Source: an uncultured Lachnospiraceae bacterium (GTDB lineage: Bacteria > Bacillota > Clostridia > Lachnospirales > Lachnospiraceae). From it: DNA of 7,625 bases. Where the stretch lies: the NCBI GenBank assembly GCA_947653315.1, contig CANTGP010000138.1:1-7625 (forward strand), read 5' to 3'. The notes under the pieces were generated by a model. The model was not told the DNA's origin, ran no database searches, and saw nothing but the letters and a program-made list of their open reading frames with translations. This document shows, piece by piece, positions 1 through 6,422 of the stretch (position 1 is the first letter of the stretch; each line of letters starts with the position of its first letter). The position numbers were made by a program, and so were the translations under genes.

Positions 1-602
1 CTTTTGCAAGCAGTGAAAAAGATGTCACCGTACTTTTCCGGGAAACCAAAGGCGTTTTGGAATCCATGCCCCGTTATACCCACATGGAATCCTTTATATT
101 CCGGAAAGAAACAAAGCCGGTGTGGGCAGACGATGTCGTGTGGCTGAATATCTTTTCGGACAACCGGAAAATTGGCGATATGGGGCTTTTGGCAAAAAAA
201 GTTTCCATGGAATGCGGAATCAAAAACCTTTCCGTCATGCTCTTTGAACTGGATGCCGAAAAATTGAACCCCCTGAAATCCCGGACCAATCACTTTGCCC
301 CTTTGGCGGAATATCCGGAAACGGACTATGATATCTCCATGCTTTTTGGGACGGATACCGCATGGTCGGATATCCATAATGCCATCATGGGTCAAAAGAA
401 AGCAAGCCCGGTTTTGAAAAATGCTTCCTTTGTGGACGAATACAGGGGAAAACAGATTCCGGCAGGAAAGAAATCCGTCACCATACGTTTAAACATTGGT
501 TCGGCGGAAAAGACACTGACCTCCCGGGAAATTGAAAAGGCCGCGGAACAGGTCATGAAAAAGCTCGGAAATACAATGGGGGCAGAACTTCGCTCACAAT
601 AA
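1..602 (+). CDS. pheT: Phenylalanine--tRNA ligase beta subunit, C-terminal part (5' end outside window)
   Basis: The reading frame is open from the left edge, first full codon at 3, and ends at TAA 600-602. About 199 residues are visible. The last ~95 (from about position 312) match the ferredoxin-fold anticodon-binding (FDX-ACB) domain that closes bacterial PheT. They start with the motif YPETDYDISMLF, followed by the signature stretch DEYRGKQIPAGKKSV (435-479), the strand-turn segment EKTLT, and the typical ending GAELRSQ. Upstream residues fit the B5/core region that precedes this domain, including a segment like IGDMGLL. In the family, PheT pairs with PheS as an alpha2beta2 enzyme charging tRNA-Phe in the cytosol, and this domain contacts the tRNA anticodon end. 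The TTG at 57 is not a credible start because the homology continues upstream of it. The upstream part is quite divergent from what I remember of PheT, so a second, paralogous copy is possible. Confidence 0.85.
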   Translation, partial: FASSEKDVTVLFRETKGVLESMPRYTHMESFIFRKETKPVWADDVVWLNIFSDNRKIGDMGLLAKKVSMECGIKNLSVMLFELDAEKLNPLKSRTNHFAPLAEYPETDYDISMLFGTDTAWSDIHNAIMGQKKASPVLKNASFVDEYRGKQIPAGKKSVTIRLNIGSAEKTLTSREIEKAAEQVMKKLGNTMGAELRSQ

Positions 603-841
603 AGAACACAGCCTGCAGTCAGAACTACAAAAAAGGAATCGCCCAACACGACCTTTCCTGCTATGCTCCCAAACAGCAAACAGGAAAGCCGGATGCCAAA
701 CCCGGAATGGAAATCCTCCTACTGCCCGACCGTGATATTTTCGGAAGCCTGTCCTTTTCCAAAGACCATATCCTCCGTTACCTGCAATCCGTGCCGAACG
801 GAATGAAATATTGCACCATACAGGAACCTGTGATATACTGA
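536..841 (+). pseudogene. Protein-like open frame without a start; possible gene remnant
   Basis: A frame different from that of pheT is open from a stop at 533-535 to TGA 839-841. It has no ATG, GTG or TTG codon until ATG 707. Beyond the pheT stop its translation looks protein-like: it includes KPGMEILLLPDRDIFG and SKDHILRYLQSVPNG, a strand-then-helix pattern with normal codons. The other two forward frames here look random. From ATG 707 it would make only a 44-residue peptide, and no convincing ribosome binding site precedes that ATG. I do not recognise a family. It may be the 3' remnant of a gene whose beginning was lost next to pheT, or a chance open frame. The ABC-F promoter candidate overlaps its last codons. 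Confidence 0.25.
811..839 (+). promoter_or_regulatory. Candidate promoter for the ABC-F gene (extended -10)
   Basis: TTGCAC at 811-816 and TATACT at 834-839 are 17 bases apart. A TGA immediately before the -10 gives the TGn extended -10 element. This would start transcription near 846, leaving a leader of about 95 bases before the ABC-F start. The -35 matches the consensus only at the TTG. The site is called by eye from spacing and hexamer match. Confidence 0.45.
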
Positions 842-856
842 CACCGTCAAACCTGC

Positions 857-904
857 GGCAGCGGGCAAATGTGCGGGAAATGCTTAGCGCCCTGCTCCGC
901 TGCC
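857..904 (+). repeat. Inverted repeat in the ABC-F leader
   Basis: GGCAGCGG (857-864) and CCGCTGCC (897-904) are perfect 8-base complements separated by 32 bases. The hairpin would lie about 22 bases upstream of the ABC-F ribosome binding site and would enclose the start of the 24-codon upstream ORF. No T-run follows, so it is not a simple terminator. It could influence translation of the leader ORF or of the ABC-F gene, but this is inference. Confidence 0.4.
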
Positions 905-943
905 CCAAGGAACAAAAATACAGCAAAGAGGACATACCCATGA
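869..943 (+). CDS. Possible 24-residue leader peptide overlapping the ABC-F start
   Basis: ATG 869-871 opens a short frame encoding MCGKCLAPCSAAPRNKNTAK followed by RTYP. It ends at TGA 941-943, overlapping the ABC-F start codon (940-942) in an ATGA arrangement that often indicates translational coupling. It starts inside the loop of the leader inverted repeat. The ribosome binding site in front is weak (GCGGG). Leader peptides controlling ABC-F resistance genes by attenuation are established for several family members. Whether this one is translated is unknown, and a chance frame remains quite possible. Confidence 0.25.
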   Translation: MCGKCLAPCSAAPRNKNTAKRTYP

Positions 944-2523
944 GTATCTTAAACGTAGAAAACCTGACCCATGGTTTCGGCGACCGCGCCATTTTCCAAA
1001 ACGTATCCTTCCGCCTTTTAAAAGGCGAACATATCGGGCTTATCGGCGCCAACGGCGAGGGGAAATCCACCTTCCTTAATATCATCACCGGACACCTCAT
1101 GCCGGACGAAGGCAAAGTGGAATGGGCAAAGAATATACACGTCGGTTATTTGGACCAGCATACCACGCTGGAAAAAGGCATGACCATCCGTGACGTTCTT
1201 TCCTCCGCTTTTTCCCGCCTATACGATATGGAGGCCGAAATGAACGCCATCTGCGACCGGATGGCGGATGCTTCTCCCGAAGAACTGGAGCGGTACATGG
1301 AAGACCTCGGCACCATCCAGGACATGCTGACCATGCATGATTTTTACCTGATTGACGCAAAAGTGGAAGAAGTGGCAAAAGCCCTCGGACTGTCCGAAAT
1401 CGGCCGGACTGCCGACCCTTCCGTCCCATTCGGACTGGATAAGGACGTATCCGGCTTAAGCGGCGGACAGAGAACCAAAGTACTGTTAGCCAAACTCCTG
1501 CTGGAAAAACCCGATATCCTCCTGTTGGACGAACCGACCAACTATCTGGATGCCGAACATATTGAATGGCTGAAACGTTACCTGAACGATTATGAAAATG
1601 CCTTTATCCTGATTTCCCATGACATTCCGTTTTTGAACAGCGTGGTAAACATCATCTACCATATGGACAACAGGGAGCTAAACCGCTACGTGGGGGATTA
1701 CAATAAATTTGAAGAAGTTTATGCCATGAAAAAAGCGCAGCTTGCCGCCGCCTACCAAAAACAGCAGAAAGAAATCGCGGACTTAAAAGATTTCGTGGCC
1801 CGGAACAAAGCGCGGGTTGCCACCCGCAATATGGCAATGTCCCGGCAGAAGAAGCTGGACAAGATGGAAGTCATTGAGCTGGCCGCCGAAAAGCCCAAGC
1901 CGGAATTCCGGTTTAAGGAAGCCCGCACTCCCGGAAGATATATCTTCCAAACAAAAGATTTGGTCATCGGTTACGATGACCCGCTCTCCTCCCCCTTAAA
2001 CCTGGAAATGGAGCGCGGACAGAAAATCGCCTTAACGGGTGCAAACGGCATCGGCAAATCCACCCTGTTAAAAAGCATCTTAGGACTGATCCCCGCCATC
2101 TCCGGCACAGTGGAACAGGGAGACTACTTAAGCATCGGCTATTTTGAGCAGGAAACGAACCAAGCCATTGCCACCACCTGCATCGAGGAAATCTGGCAGG
2201 AATTTCCATCCTTCACCCAGTACGAAGTGCGTTCCGCACTGGCAAAATGCGGGCTTACCACAAAACACATCGAAAGCAGGGTCAAGGTCTTAAGCGGCGG
2301 CGAACAGGCAAAAGTCCGGTTATGCAAGCTCATCAACCGTGAAACGAACGTGCTCGTTTTGGATGAGCCTACCAACCACCTCGACACAGATGCCAAGGAG
2401 GAGTTAAAGCGCGCGCTCACCGCCTATAAAGGCAGCATCCTCATGGTCTGCCACGAACCCGATTTTTTTGCGGATTGGGCAACCGGCGTTTGGGACTGCA
2501 CGAAATGGACGACAAAAGTATAA
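940..2523 (+). CDS. ABC-F family ATP-binding protein (YfmM-like), 527 aa
   Basis: This is a soluble protein with two ABC domains and no transmembrane segments, which defines the ABC-F class. Family members act at the ribosome, as translation factors or antibiotic-protection proteins, rather than in transport. Domain 1 has Walker A GANGEGKST (36-44), signature LSGGQ (173-177), Walker B ILLLDEP with TNYLD, and H-loop ISHD (His227). The inter-domain linker (about 245-330) is charged and helical, with VARNKARVATRNMAMSRQKK near 286-305, as expected for the P-site tRNA-interaction motif. Domain 2 has GANGIGKST (367-375), LSGGE (451-455), LVLDEPTNHLD (472-482) and VCHE (His505). The insertion between Walker A and the signature of domain 1 fits an arm region. 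ATG 940 was chosen because AGAGGA lies 7 bases upstream and the alignment begins MSILNVENL. An in-frame TTG at 811 would add 43 unrelated residues. From memory the N-terminus resembles Bacillus YfmM. Whether it confers resistance cannot be told from sequence. Confidence 0.95.
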   Translation: MSILNVENLTHGFGDRAIFQNVSFRLLKGEHIGLIGANGEGKSTFLNIITGHLMPDEGKVEWAKNIHVGYLDQHTTLEKGMTIRDVLSSAFSRLYDMEAEMNAICDRMADASPEELERYMEDLGTIQDMLTMHDFYLIDAKVEEVAKALGLSEIGRTADPSVPFGLDKDVSGLSGGQRTKVLLAKLLLEKPDILLLDEPTNYLDAEHIEWLKRYLNDYENAFILISHDIPFLNSVVNIIYHMDNRELNRYVGDYNKFEEVYAMKKAQLAAAYQKQQKEIADLKDFVARNKARVATRNMAMSRQKKLDKMEVIELAAEKPKPEFRFKEARTPGRYIFQTKDLVIGYDDPLSSPLNLEMERGQKIALTGANGIGKSTLLKSILGLIPAISGTVEQGDYLSIGYFEQETNQAIATTCIEEIWQEFPSFTQYEVRSALAKCGLTTKHIESRVKVLSGGEQAKVRLCKLINRETNVLVLDEPTNHLDTDAKEELKRALTAYKGSILMVCHEPDFFADWATGVWDCTKWTTKV

Positions 2524-2525
2524 AA

Positions 2526-2549
2526 CCGGGCAGAAATTACAACTGCCGG
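2526..2549 (-). terminator. Hairpin terminator of the chemoreceptor operon, overlapping its stop codon
   Basis: CCGGGCAG (2526-2533) and CTGCCGG (2543-2549) form a 7-bp stem with one bulged G and a 9-base loop. Read on the minus strand the stem is followed by TTTTATAC, a short U-tract. The stop codon of the chemoreceptor (2537-2539) lies in the loop. On the plus strand it follows the ABC-F stop by only 2 bases but is trailed by AAAA, so it suits the minus-strand operon better. It is a modest terminator by stem length and U-tract. Confidence 0.5.
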
Positions 2550-4321
2550 AAAATCTCCGTCTCCCTTTTCAGGTTCACGGCAATCGCCTGGTTTTCATCC
2601 ATATGGTTCGCAATGCTTTCCATGTCGGCCAGCAATACCTGCGTGCTGTCGGCGGCATTTCCTACCCCGCCAACGCCATCCTCGATGGCGTTGGTAATCA
2701 AACCGATGGAATCCGCGATTTCACCGATGGTTCCCTGCAGACCGTCCATGCGGGCGGAAAAATCGCACATCACATTTTCAATATAATTCGCCTTACTCCG
2801 GTACTCGCTTCCGCCTGTCACGAAATTCTTGAATTCGGGCAGAATCGAAACATTCATGTACTCCACCAGACCGTTGGCATTTTCCACCAGATTGTTGACC
2901 GCATGGATTACCACACTGTTAATGCTTTGAATCCGGTTGGCTGCCGACTGGCTCGCCGTGGCAAGCTGGCTGATTTCCGAAGCCACCACCGCGAAGCCCT
3001 TGCCCGCTTCCCCTGCACGCGCAGCCTCTATGGATGCGTTTAAAGACAGCAGGTTTGTTTGGCTGGCAATATTCAGGATATCGTTAGTCAGGCTGTTTAC
3101 CTGGTTCACGCTCTTGCTTTCCTCAATGGACTGCTCCAGCACTTCCAAAATCTCGTTTACCTTCTGCTCCGTGGAGACCATGTTGGCATGCGCCGCGCTT
3201 TCCATACTGTCCGCATGGCCTTTCATCTCGGTGGTATACTGCCTGATATCCATGGTCTGTGCCGCCATGGCATCCACCTCTTTTTTCACCGCGTCCGCAT
3301 TGGTATTGATGATTGCCGCCGAATTGGACATCTCGCTCATGGCGGCGGATAATTCCTCCGTCACCGCCGACAAATCCGACACGCTTCCGTTGGATGTCAG
3401 GACACTGTCACGCACTTCGTTAACCAGCCGCTCCATCTTTTGGGAATTATCCGTAATAACCTTAAAAATATCCTGCAGCTTTTCCATAAACACATTAATC
3501 CCGCTGCCGACTTCCGCAATTTCACGGTTGGAAAATATGGGAACCCTTTTTGTCAGGTCGCCTTCCCTCCTGTCAATATCGGAAATAATGCCGTTGATTT
3601 CATTGCGCGTTTTGCCTAACGGCCGGATTACAAACTGGAAAACGCTAAGCAGCGTAACAAGCAGTGCGGCAATACTGATGACCACAAAAAGCGCCCCGAA
3701 CAGTAAAGCCTGACGGTACGTGGCATTCTGCTGCTCCTTTGACGCCTGTGCCTGCGCCTGCATCTTCTCCGTCATGGCATCAATGCCGTCCTGCATTCCT
3801 TTCGCATAACCGGCAATCGCCCCGTTTGCCAAAGCATATGCCCCTGCATTATTATTATTGGCGCTGTATGCCATCAGATTGGCTATTTCCCATTTCAGCC
3901 CTTCAAAATTGGTTAAAATACTTTCGTAATCCGCCGCCATTTCCTCTGTCACATAAGGCCGGTATGCTTCCAGATAACCATCCAAGACCCCTTCCTGCTC
4001 CTTAATACTGTCCACCAGCGATATCATGGACTCCAAATCCGTCGCCAGTACATGGGAAAGCGCCTTTTTATGTATGTTATTGGTTTCTTCCTGAATCTTT
4101 GCCAGCTCCGAAATCCCCATCATGTACTTATCGGTAATCACGGTAGCTTTTGCGTTCACTCCCTGGATATTCGCAATGGCGACCACGCTGGACATGATGC
4201 AGACAATGCCAAGTATAAATACGGGAAGCAGCAAAATCAGTTTCGTACTTATTTTTTTCTTCGCATGATCCATACTTTTATTTGCCATGTTATTTGTTCC
4301 GCTTTTTATTCCATATTCCAT
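2537..4321 (-). CDS. Methyl-accepting chemotaxis protein (transmembrane chemoreceptor), 594 aa
   Basis: This is a membrane chemoreceptor that relays ligand occupancy to CheA/CheW and so to the flagellar motor. A cytosolic basic N-terminus (KKKISTK) precedes TM1 (about 27-50). An extracytoplasmic helical domain of roughly 150 residues (51-204) looks like a four-helix-bundle sensor. TM2 lies at about 205-231 and HAMP at about 232-285 (begins [11 protein letters not shown]). A long coiled-coil signalling domain follows, with the highly conserved hairpin tip at about 414-447 ([20 protein letters not shown] then [11 protein letters not shown]), where CheA and CheW bind. It ends EIFRQL without a tether pentapeptide. 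The start at 4321 is supported by GGGGAGG (plus-strand 4331-4337) 9 bases upstream. The alternative Met12 has no comparable site. The SD directly follows the TGA of the solute-binding protein gene, 16 bases separating the two genes, so coupled translation is likely. The ligand is unknown. Signal could come through the neighbouring binding protein. Confidence 0.95.
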   Translation of the reverse strand: MEYGIKSGTNNMANKSMDHAKKKISTKLILLLPVFILGIVCIMSSVVAIANIQGVNAKATVITDKYMMGISELAKIQEETNNIHKKALSHVLATDLESMISLVDSIKEQEGVLDGYLEAYRPYVTEEMAADYESILTNFEGLKWEIANLMAYSANNNNAGAYALANGAIAGYAKGMQDGIDAMTEKMQAQAQASKEQQNATYRQALLFGALFVVISIAALLVTLLSVFQFVIRPLGKTRNEINGIISDIDRREGDLTKRVPIFSNREIAEVGSGINVFMEKLQDIFKVITDNSQKMERLVNEVRDSVLTSNGSVSDLSAVTEELSAAMSEMSNSAAIINTNADAVKKEVDAMAAQTMDIRQYTTEMKGHADSMESAAHANMVSTEQKVNEILEVLEQSIEESKSVNQVNSLTNDILNIASQTNLLSLNASIEAARAGEAGKGFAVVASEISQLATASQSAANRIQSINSVVIHAVNNLVENANGLVEYMNVSILPEFKNFVTGGSEYRSKANYIENVMCDFSARMDGLQGTIGEIADSIGLITNAIEDGVGGVGNAADSTQVLLADMESIANHMDENQAIAVNLKRETEIFRQL

Positions 4322-4337
4322 TCCGGTCCGCCTCCCC

Positions 4338-5633
4338 TCAGTTTATTGCGGAAGCGGTAATGCCCGCCACCAAAGCGTCAATCAAATCCTGCGGTTCTTT
4401 CCCGGACGGATTGCCTGCCGCAAGGGTTTCCCCGAATTCCATGCATGGAATCCAGTAATTATTCCCGACCCTCTGCAGCACACCGTATTCCGACTGGGCA
4501 ATGACTGCCTGAATCGCAGGCACCTTACTCACTTCGTCCGATGCCGCCGCATTTTTATTGGACGGTCCCTGGTTGCGCATCTCAAAACGCAGCACTTGGT
4601 TCTGCTCGTTGGTAATCCAGTCCGCAAACTTTAATGCCCAATCCACATGTTCGCTGTATGCGTTAACGCCGATCATTTTATATCCCACAAAAGATGCCAT
4701 CTGCACCTGCTGTCCGGCGCAGGTATAGGTTGGCAGCTTTACGGCGCCGTAATCCTGTCCCCAAACCTCCTGTATTTCCTTGGAATTCCATACTCCGCTG
4801 ACTCCGGCAATCGCGCTGCCCTGACGTACCCCTTCCATGAAACCGGCATCCGTTTGGTTTTGGAAACCCGGGTGGGCTGCTATTGCCATCATGGCATTCA
4901 CAATATCCACCCCTTTGATTTTTCCTTCCGTGGAATTCCAGTTGCAGTGGTTCGTCACCCCGTCCTCATTCATGCCAAAATCCAGTCCCGTATTTCCGAA
5001 AAAGGAATACATATACCAGCCTGAAGTCCAATCCATGGAAAATTTCTTCTCATTTTCCGCCGCCACTTCCAAAATGCGGTCCAGCGTCTTCACGTCCTCC
5101 TCCGTAAAATATGCCTTGTCATAATACAGGAAATACCCGTTGTCCGCACTCATCGGATAAGCATATAACGTTCCTCCGATACTCGCTGCCTCCACCGCGC
5201 CCTCCACGTTCGCCTGCTTCACTTCCTCCGCATTGGGTACCTTTGCCAGCGCCCCGCCTGCCGCCATACTTGCCAACTGGTCGTCCGGAAGGAAGAAAAC
5301 ATCCCCCGCATTATGGACATCCCCTAACACATAATTTCTGGTTTCCGCATCCAGGCTGCCCACTAACCGGATATCAAACTCTGCCTGCCCTGCATACTGC
5401 TCCTTAAAGCCGGCAATCATCTGCTCCAGCGATTCGTTATTCGATTCTTCCGCCCAAACCGTCAGCGTAACGATGCCTTCCTCCTTTTGCGTATTTTCCT
5501 GCAATCCGTTTTCCGTAACCTCCGCCCCTGCCGCATCCCCTGTGTCCGCCGGGTCTTCCCCGCCGGCACAACCGGCAGCCAACATGCCGCACAACCCGGC
5601 TACCATCATACTTCTTATGATTTTCGCTTTCAT
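4338..5633 (-). CDS. Extracellular sugar-binding lipoprotein, MalE-like (ABC solute-binding family 1), 431 aa
   Basis: The protein begins with a lipoprotein signal peptide: basic MKAKIIR, a hydrophobic core, and lipobox LAAGC with the lipidated Cys at 22. An acidic Gly/Ala-rich linker (23-50) follows. The mature domain starts at [10 protein letters not shown] (55-64), typical of maltose/oligosaccharide-binding proteins. It contains [13 protein letters not shown] (159-171), [17 protein letters not shown] (201-217) and GVSGVWN (277-283). It also has [10 protein letters not shown] (311-320) and [11 protein letters not shown] near 353-363. Trp/Tyr residues at 202, 206, 207, 282, 393 and 394 are plausible sugar-stacking positions. 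Length is normal for the family. Start 5633 is supported by GGAGGAG (plus-strand 5639-5645) 5 bases upstream; longer in-frame starts would spoil the signal peptide. No permease or ATPase gene is adjacent. The next gene in the operon is a chemoreceptor, so it may serve sensing, uptake with a distant transporter, or both. Substrate specificity is not determined. Confidence 0.93.
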   Translation of the reverse strand: MKAKIIRSMMVAGLCGMLAAGCAGGEDPADTGDAAGAEVTENGLQENTQKEEGIVTLTVWAEESNNESLEQMIAGFKEQYAGQAEFDIRLVGSLDAETRNYVLGDVHNAGDVFFLPDDQLASMAAGGALAKVPNAEEVKQANVEGAVEAASIGGTLYAYPMSADNGYFLYYDKAYFTEEDVKTLDRILEVAAENEKKFSMDWTSGWYMYSFFGNTGLDFGMNEDGVTNHCNWNSTEGKIKGVDIVNAMMAIAAHPGFQNQTDAGFMEGVRQGSAIAGVSGVWNSKEIQEVWGQDYGAVKLPTYTCAGQQVQMASFVGYKMIGVNAYSEHVDWALKFADWITNEQNQVLRFEMRNQGPSNKNAAASDEVSKVPAIQAVIAQSEYGVLQRVGNNYWIPCMEFGETLAAGNPSGKEPQDLIDALVAGITASAIN

Positions 5634-5690
5634 TGGTGCTCCTCCGTTCCTTCCCCATGCCATACATTCCATGGACTTTCCTGATGAAAT

Positions 5691-5719
5691 ATTATAACAC
5701 AAAATCTCCCTGCGGAAAA
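5691..5719 (-). promoter_or_regulatory. Promoter of the lipoprotein-chemoreceptor operon
   Basis: On the minus strand a perfect TATAAT (plus-strand 5691-5696) is preceded by TGT, giving an extended -10 element. Seventeen bases further upstream is TTTTCC (5714-5719), a poor -35, which extended -10 promoters tolerate. The start of transcription would be near 5684, leaving an untranslated leader of about 50 bases. Confidence 0.65.
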
Positions 5720-5795
5720 GCCCCTAACCATTGACTATTCCGGTCATTTTAGTATTATTTTCCGCACGGACTTTTGTTTTTCCCTGTATCCCCAC

Positions 5796-5823
5796 TTGCA
5801 AAAAACAGGAATTAGGGTATAAT
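5796..5823 (+). promoter_or_regulatory. Promoter facing the small secreted Cys/His-rich protein
   Basis: TTGCAA (5796-5801) and a perfect TATAAT (5818-5823) are 16 bases apart. Transcription would begin around 5830, about 230 bases before the start codon at 6063, so the transcript would carry the whole hairpin-rich leader. No better -10 was seen nearer the gene. The promoter is divergent from that of the lipoprotein operon, with the two -10 hexamers about 120 bases apart. Confidence 0.55.
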
Positions 5824-5902
5824 CAGGTTAAAGACATTTACTATTTTAACTGAAAAATATCCAAACCAATCAACCATCCGTACGGGCATGGCTATTTCCC
5901 CA

Positions 5903-5914
5903 TTGCCCGCGGAA
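5903..5914 (+). repeat. Direct repeat copy 1 (TTGCCCGCGGAA)
   Basis: This 12-base sequence recurs exactly at 6030-6041, 127 bases further on. The two copies bracket the central hairpins. They could be boundary repeats of an inserted element or functional RNA segments that both pair with CGCGG at 5985-5989. Confidence 0.6.
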
Positions 5915-5982
5915 GTCAAATACCCCGCCGCAAACAGCGGGGCATCAAACTTGAAATGCCCCAAGGGACGGGGTATTTGACT
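5914..5982. repeat. Perfect 14-bp inverted repeat forming the largest leader stem
   Basis: Bases 5914-5927 (AGTCAAATACCCCG) are the exact complement of 5969-5982 read backwards, separated by 41 bases that themselves contain two shorter inverted repeats. Alternative pairings also exist: CCCCGC 5923-5928 with GCGGGG 5937-5942, and GGGGCAT 5939-5945 with ATGCCCC 5956-5962. The segment can therefore fold in more than one way. Confidence 0.75.
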
Positions 5983-6029
5983 CTCGCGGCAGTCGCCAAA
6001 TATCCGCACAAGTGCGGCTACTTGGCTCG

Positions 6030-6041
6030 TTGCCCGCGGAA
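6030..6041 (+). repeat. Direct repeat copy 2 (TTGCCCGCGGAA)
   Basis: Exact second copy of the 12 bases at 5903-5914. It lies directly in front of the ribosome binding site (6046-6055), so pairing of its CCGCG core could affect access to that site. Confidence 0.6.
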
Positions 6042-6062
6042 ACAAAAGGAGGTGACAAAAAA

Positions 6063-6419
6063 ATGAAAAAACGGTTAGTCGTAACCCTCACCTGTCTTGC
6101 GGTATTAGCCGTACCCGTTCCTGCATTTGCAGCAACCACATGTCCCGTCAGCGGATGTGCGGCAGGCCAGTGCTTCACGGACGGTTATTGCGGGGAAAAC
6201 TGCTTTACGGATGAAAACGGCGACGGTATCTGTGATAACCACTGTTACGCGGATACGGACGGCAACGGAATCTGTGACTACTTCGTGGACGGGAATCAAG
6301 ACGGTATCTGTGACCATTGCCATGACCACGGGAAACCTGCAGCTACTTACAACCAAAGCAGCCGCGGGTCCGGGCACCACGGAAGACGCCATGGCGGACA
6401 TCATGGAGGACATTGTTAA
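6063..6419 (+). CDS. Small secreted Cys/His-rich protein with Ca-loop-like repeats, 118 aa
   Basis: A classical signal peptide (basic MKKR, hydrophobic core, AFA cleavage site after residue 23) precedes a mature chain of about 95 residues with 11 cysteines and 10 histidines. Three repeats of the form D-x-[ND]-x-[DN]-G-I-C-D sit at residues 50-58, 64-72 and 76-84, spaced 14 and 12 residues. Their acidic positions match the first part of a calcium-binding EF-hand/dockerin or thrombospondin type-3 loop, each carrying a Cys. The tail (103-118) is Gly/His/Arg-rich (SGHHGRRHGGHHGGHC) and ends in Cys, which suggests transition-metal binding. There is no anchor, so release or loose wall association is expected. 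The start is set by a near-perfect ribosome binding site AAGGAGGTGA (6046-6055). I know of no assigned function. Metal binding is inferred from composition. It is followed at once by a strong terminator, so it is probably monocistronic. Confidence 0.85.
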   Translation: MKKRLVVTLTCLAVLAVPVPAFAATTCPVSGCAAGQCFTDGYCGENCFTDENGDGICDNHCYADTDGNGICDYFVDGNQDGICDHCHDHGKPAATYNQSSRGSGHHGRRHGGHHGGHC

Positions 6420-6422
6420 TAC

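Larger units (their letters stand above)
5884..6039 (+). promoter_or_regulatory. Densely structured leader: multi-hairpin RNA element or palindromic repeat
   Basis: Three consecutive foldable units occupy almost every base. Unit 1: GGGCATGG (5884-5891) pairs with CCATTGCCC (5900-5908), one bulged T. Unit 2: a perfect 14-bp outer stem (5914-5927 with 5969-5982) encloses CCGC/GCGG (5928-5931, 5937-5940) and GGCAT/ATGCC (5941-5945, 5956-5960), a three-way-junction shape. Unit 3: GCGGCA (5986-5991) pairs with TGCCCGC (6031-6037), one bulged C, enclosing GCCAA/TTGGC (5995-5999, 6022-6026) and CCGCA/TGCGG (6004-6008, 6013-6017) capped by a CAAG loop. Several arms compete for the same partner. The block ends 6 bases before the ribosome binding site of the secreted protein. 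I match it to no riboswitch class I know. It may be a cis-regulatory RNA, a small RNA, or a dispersed palindromic element that landed upstream of the gene. Confidence 0.6.

Noticed and set aside
653..688. 8-base inverted repeat (CTTTCCTG and CAGGAAAG) after pheT as a pheT terminator
   Set aside because: The loop is 20 bases and no T-run follows on the plus strand, so it does not meet the pattern of an intrinsic terminator.
811..939. N-terminal extension of the ABC-F protein from TTG 811, or ATG 880
   Set aside because: ATG 940 has AGAGGA at good spacing and begins exactly where ABC-F homology starts. The extension looks random and would overlap the promoter.
2937..3713. 258-codon plus-strand open frame
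   Set aside because: It lies fully antisense to the chemoreceptor signalling domain and simply mirrors its Ala/Ser-rich codons.
5634..5702. Longer start for the solute-binding lipoprotein at 5702 or 5669
   Set aside because: It would put a non-signal sequence before the lipobox signal peptide, and ATG 5633 has a far better ribosome binding site. The -10 element also lies inside the extension.
5884..6039. Known riboswitch, T-box or tRNA in the leader
   Set aside because: No specifier/T-box sequence, B12 box, GEMM-like core or cloverleaf could be recognised by eye.
5812..6178. Two overlapping minus-strand open frames of 77 codons each across the hairpin leader
   Set aside because: They run antisense through inverted repeats and a plus-strand promoter, have no convincing ribosome binding sites, and are better explained by the structured leader.
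6204..6330. Tandem repeats in the secreted-protein gene as a CRISPR-like or selfish DNA repeat
   Set aside because: The repeats are in frame, differ in DNA sequence and encode the D-x-N-G-D-G-I-C-D motif, so they are protein repeats. There is no spacer-repeat array.
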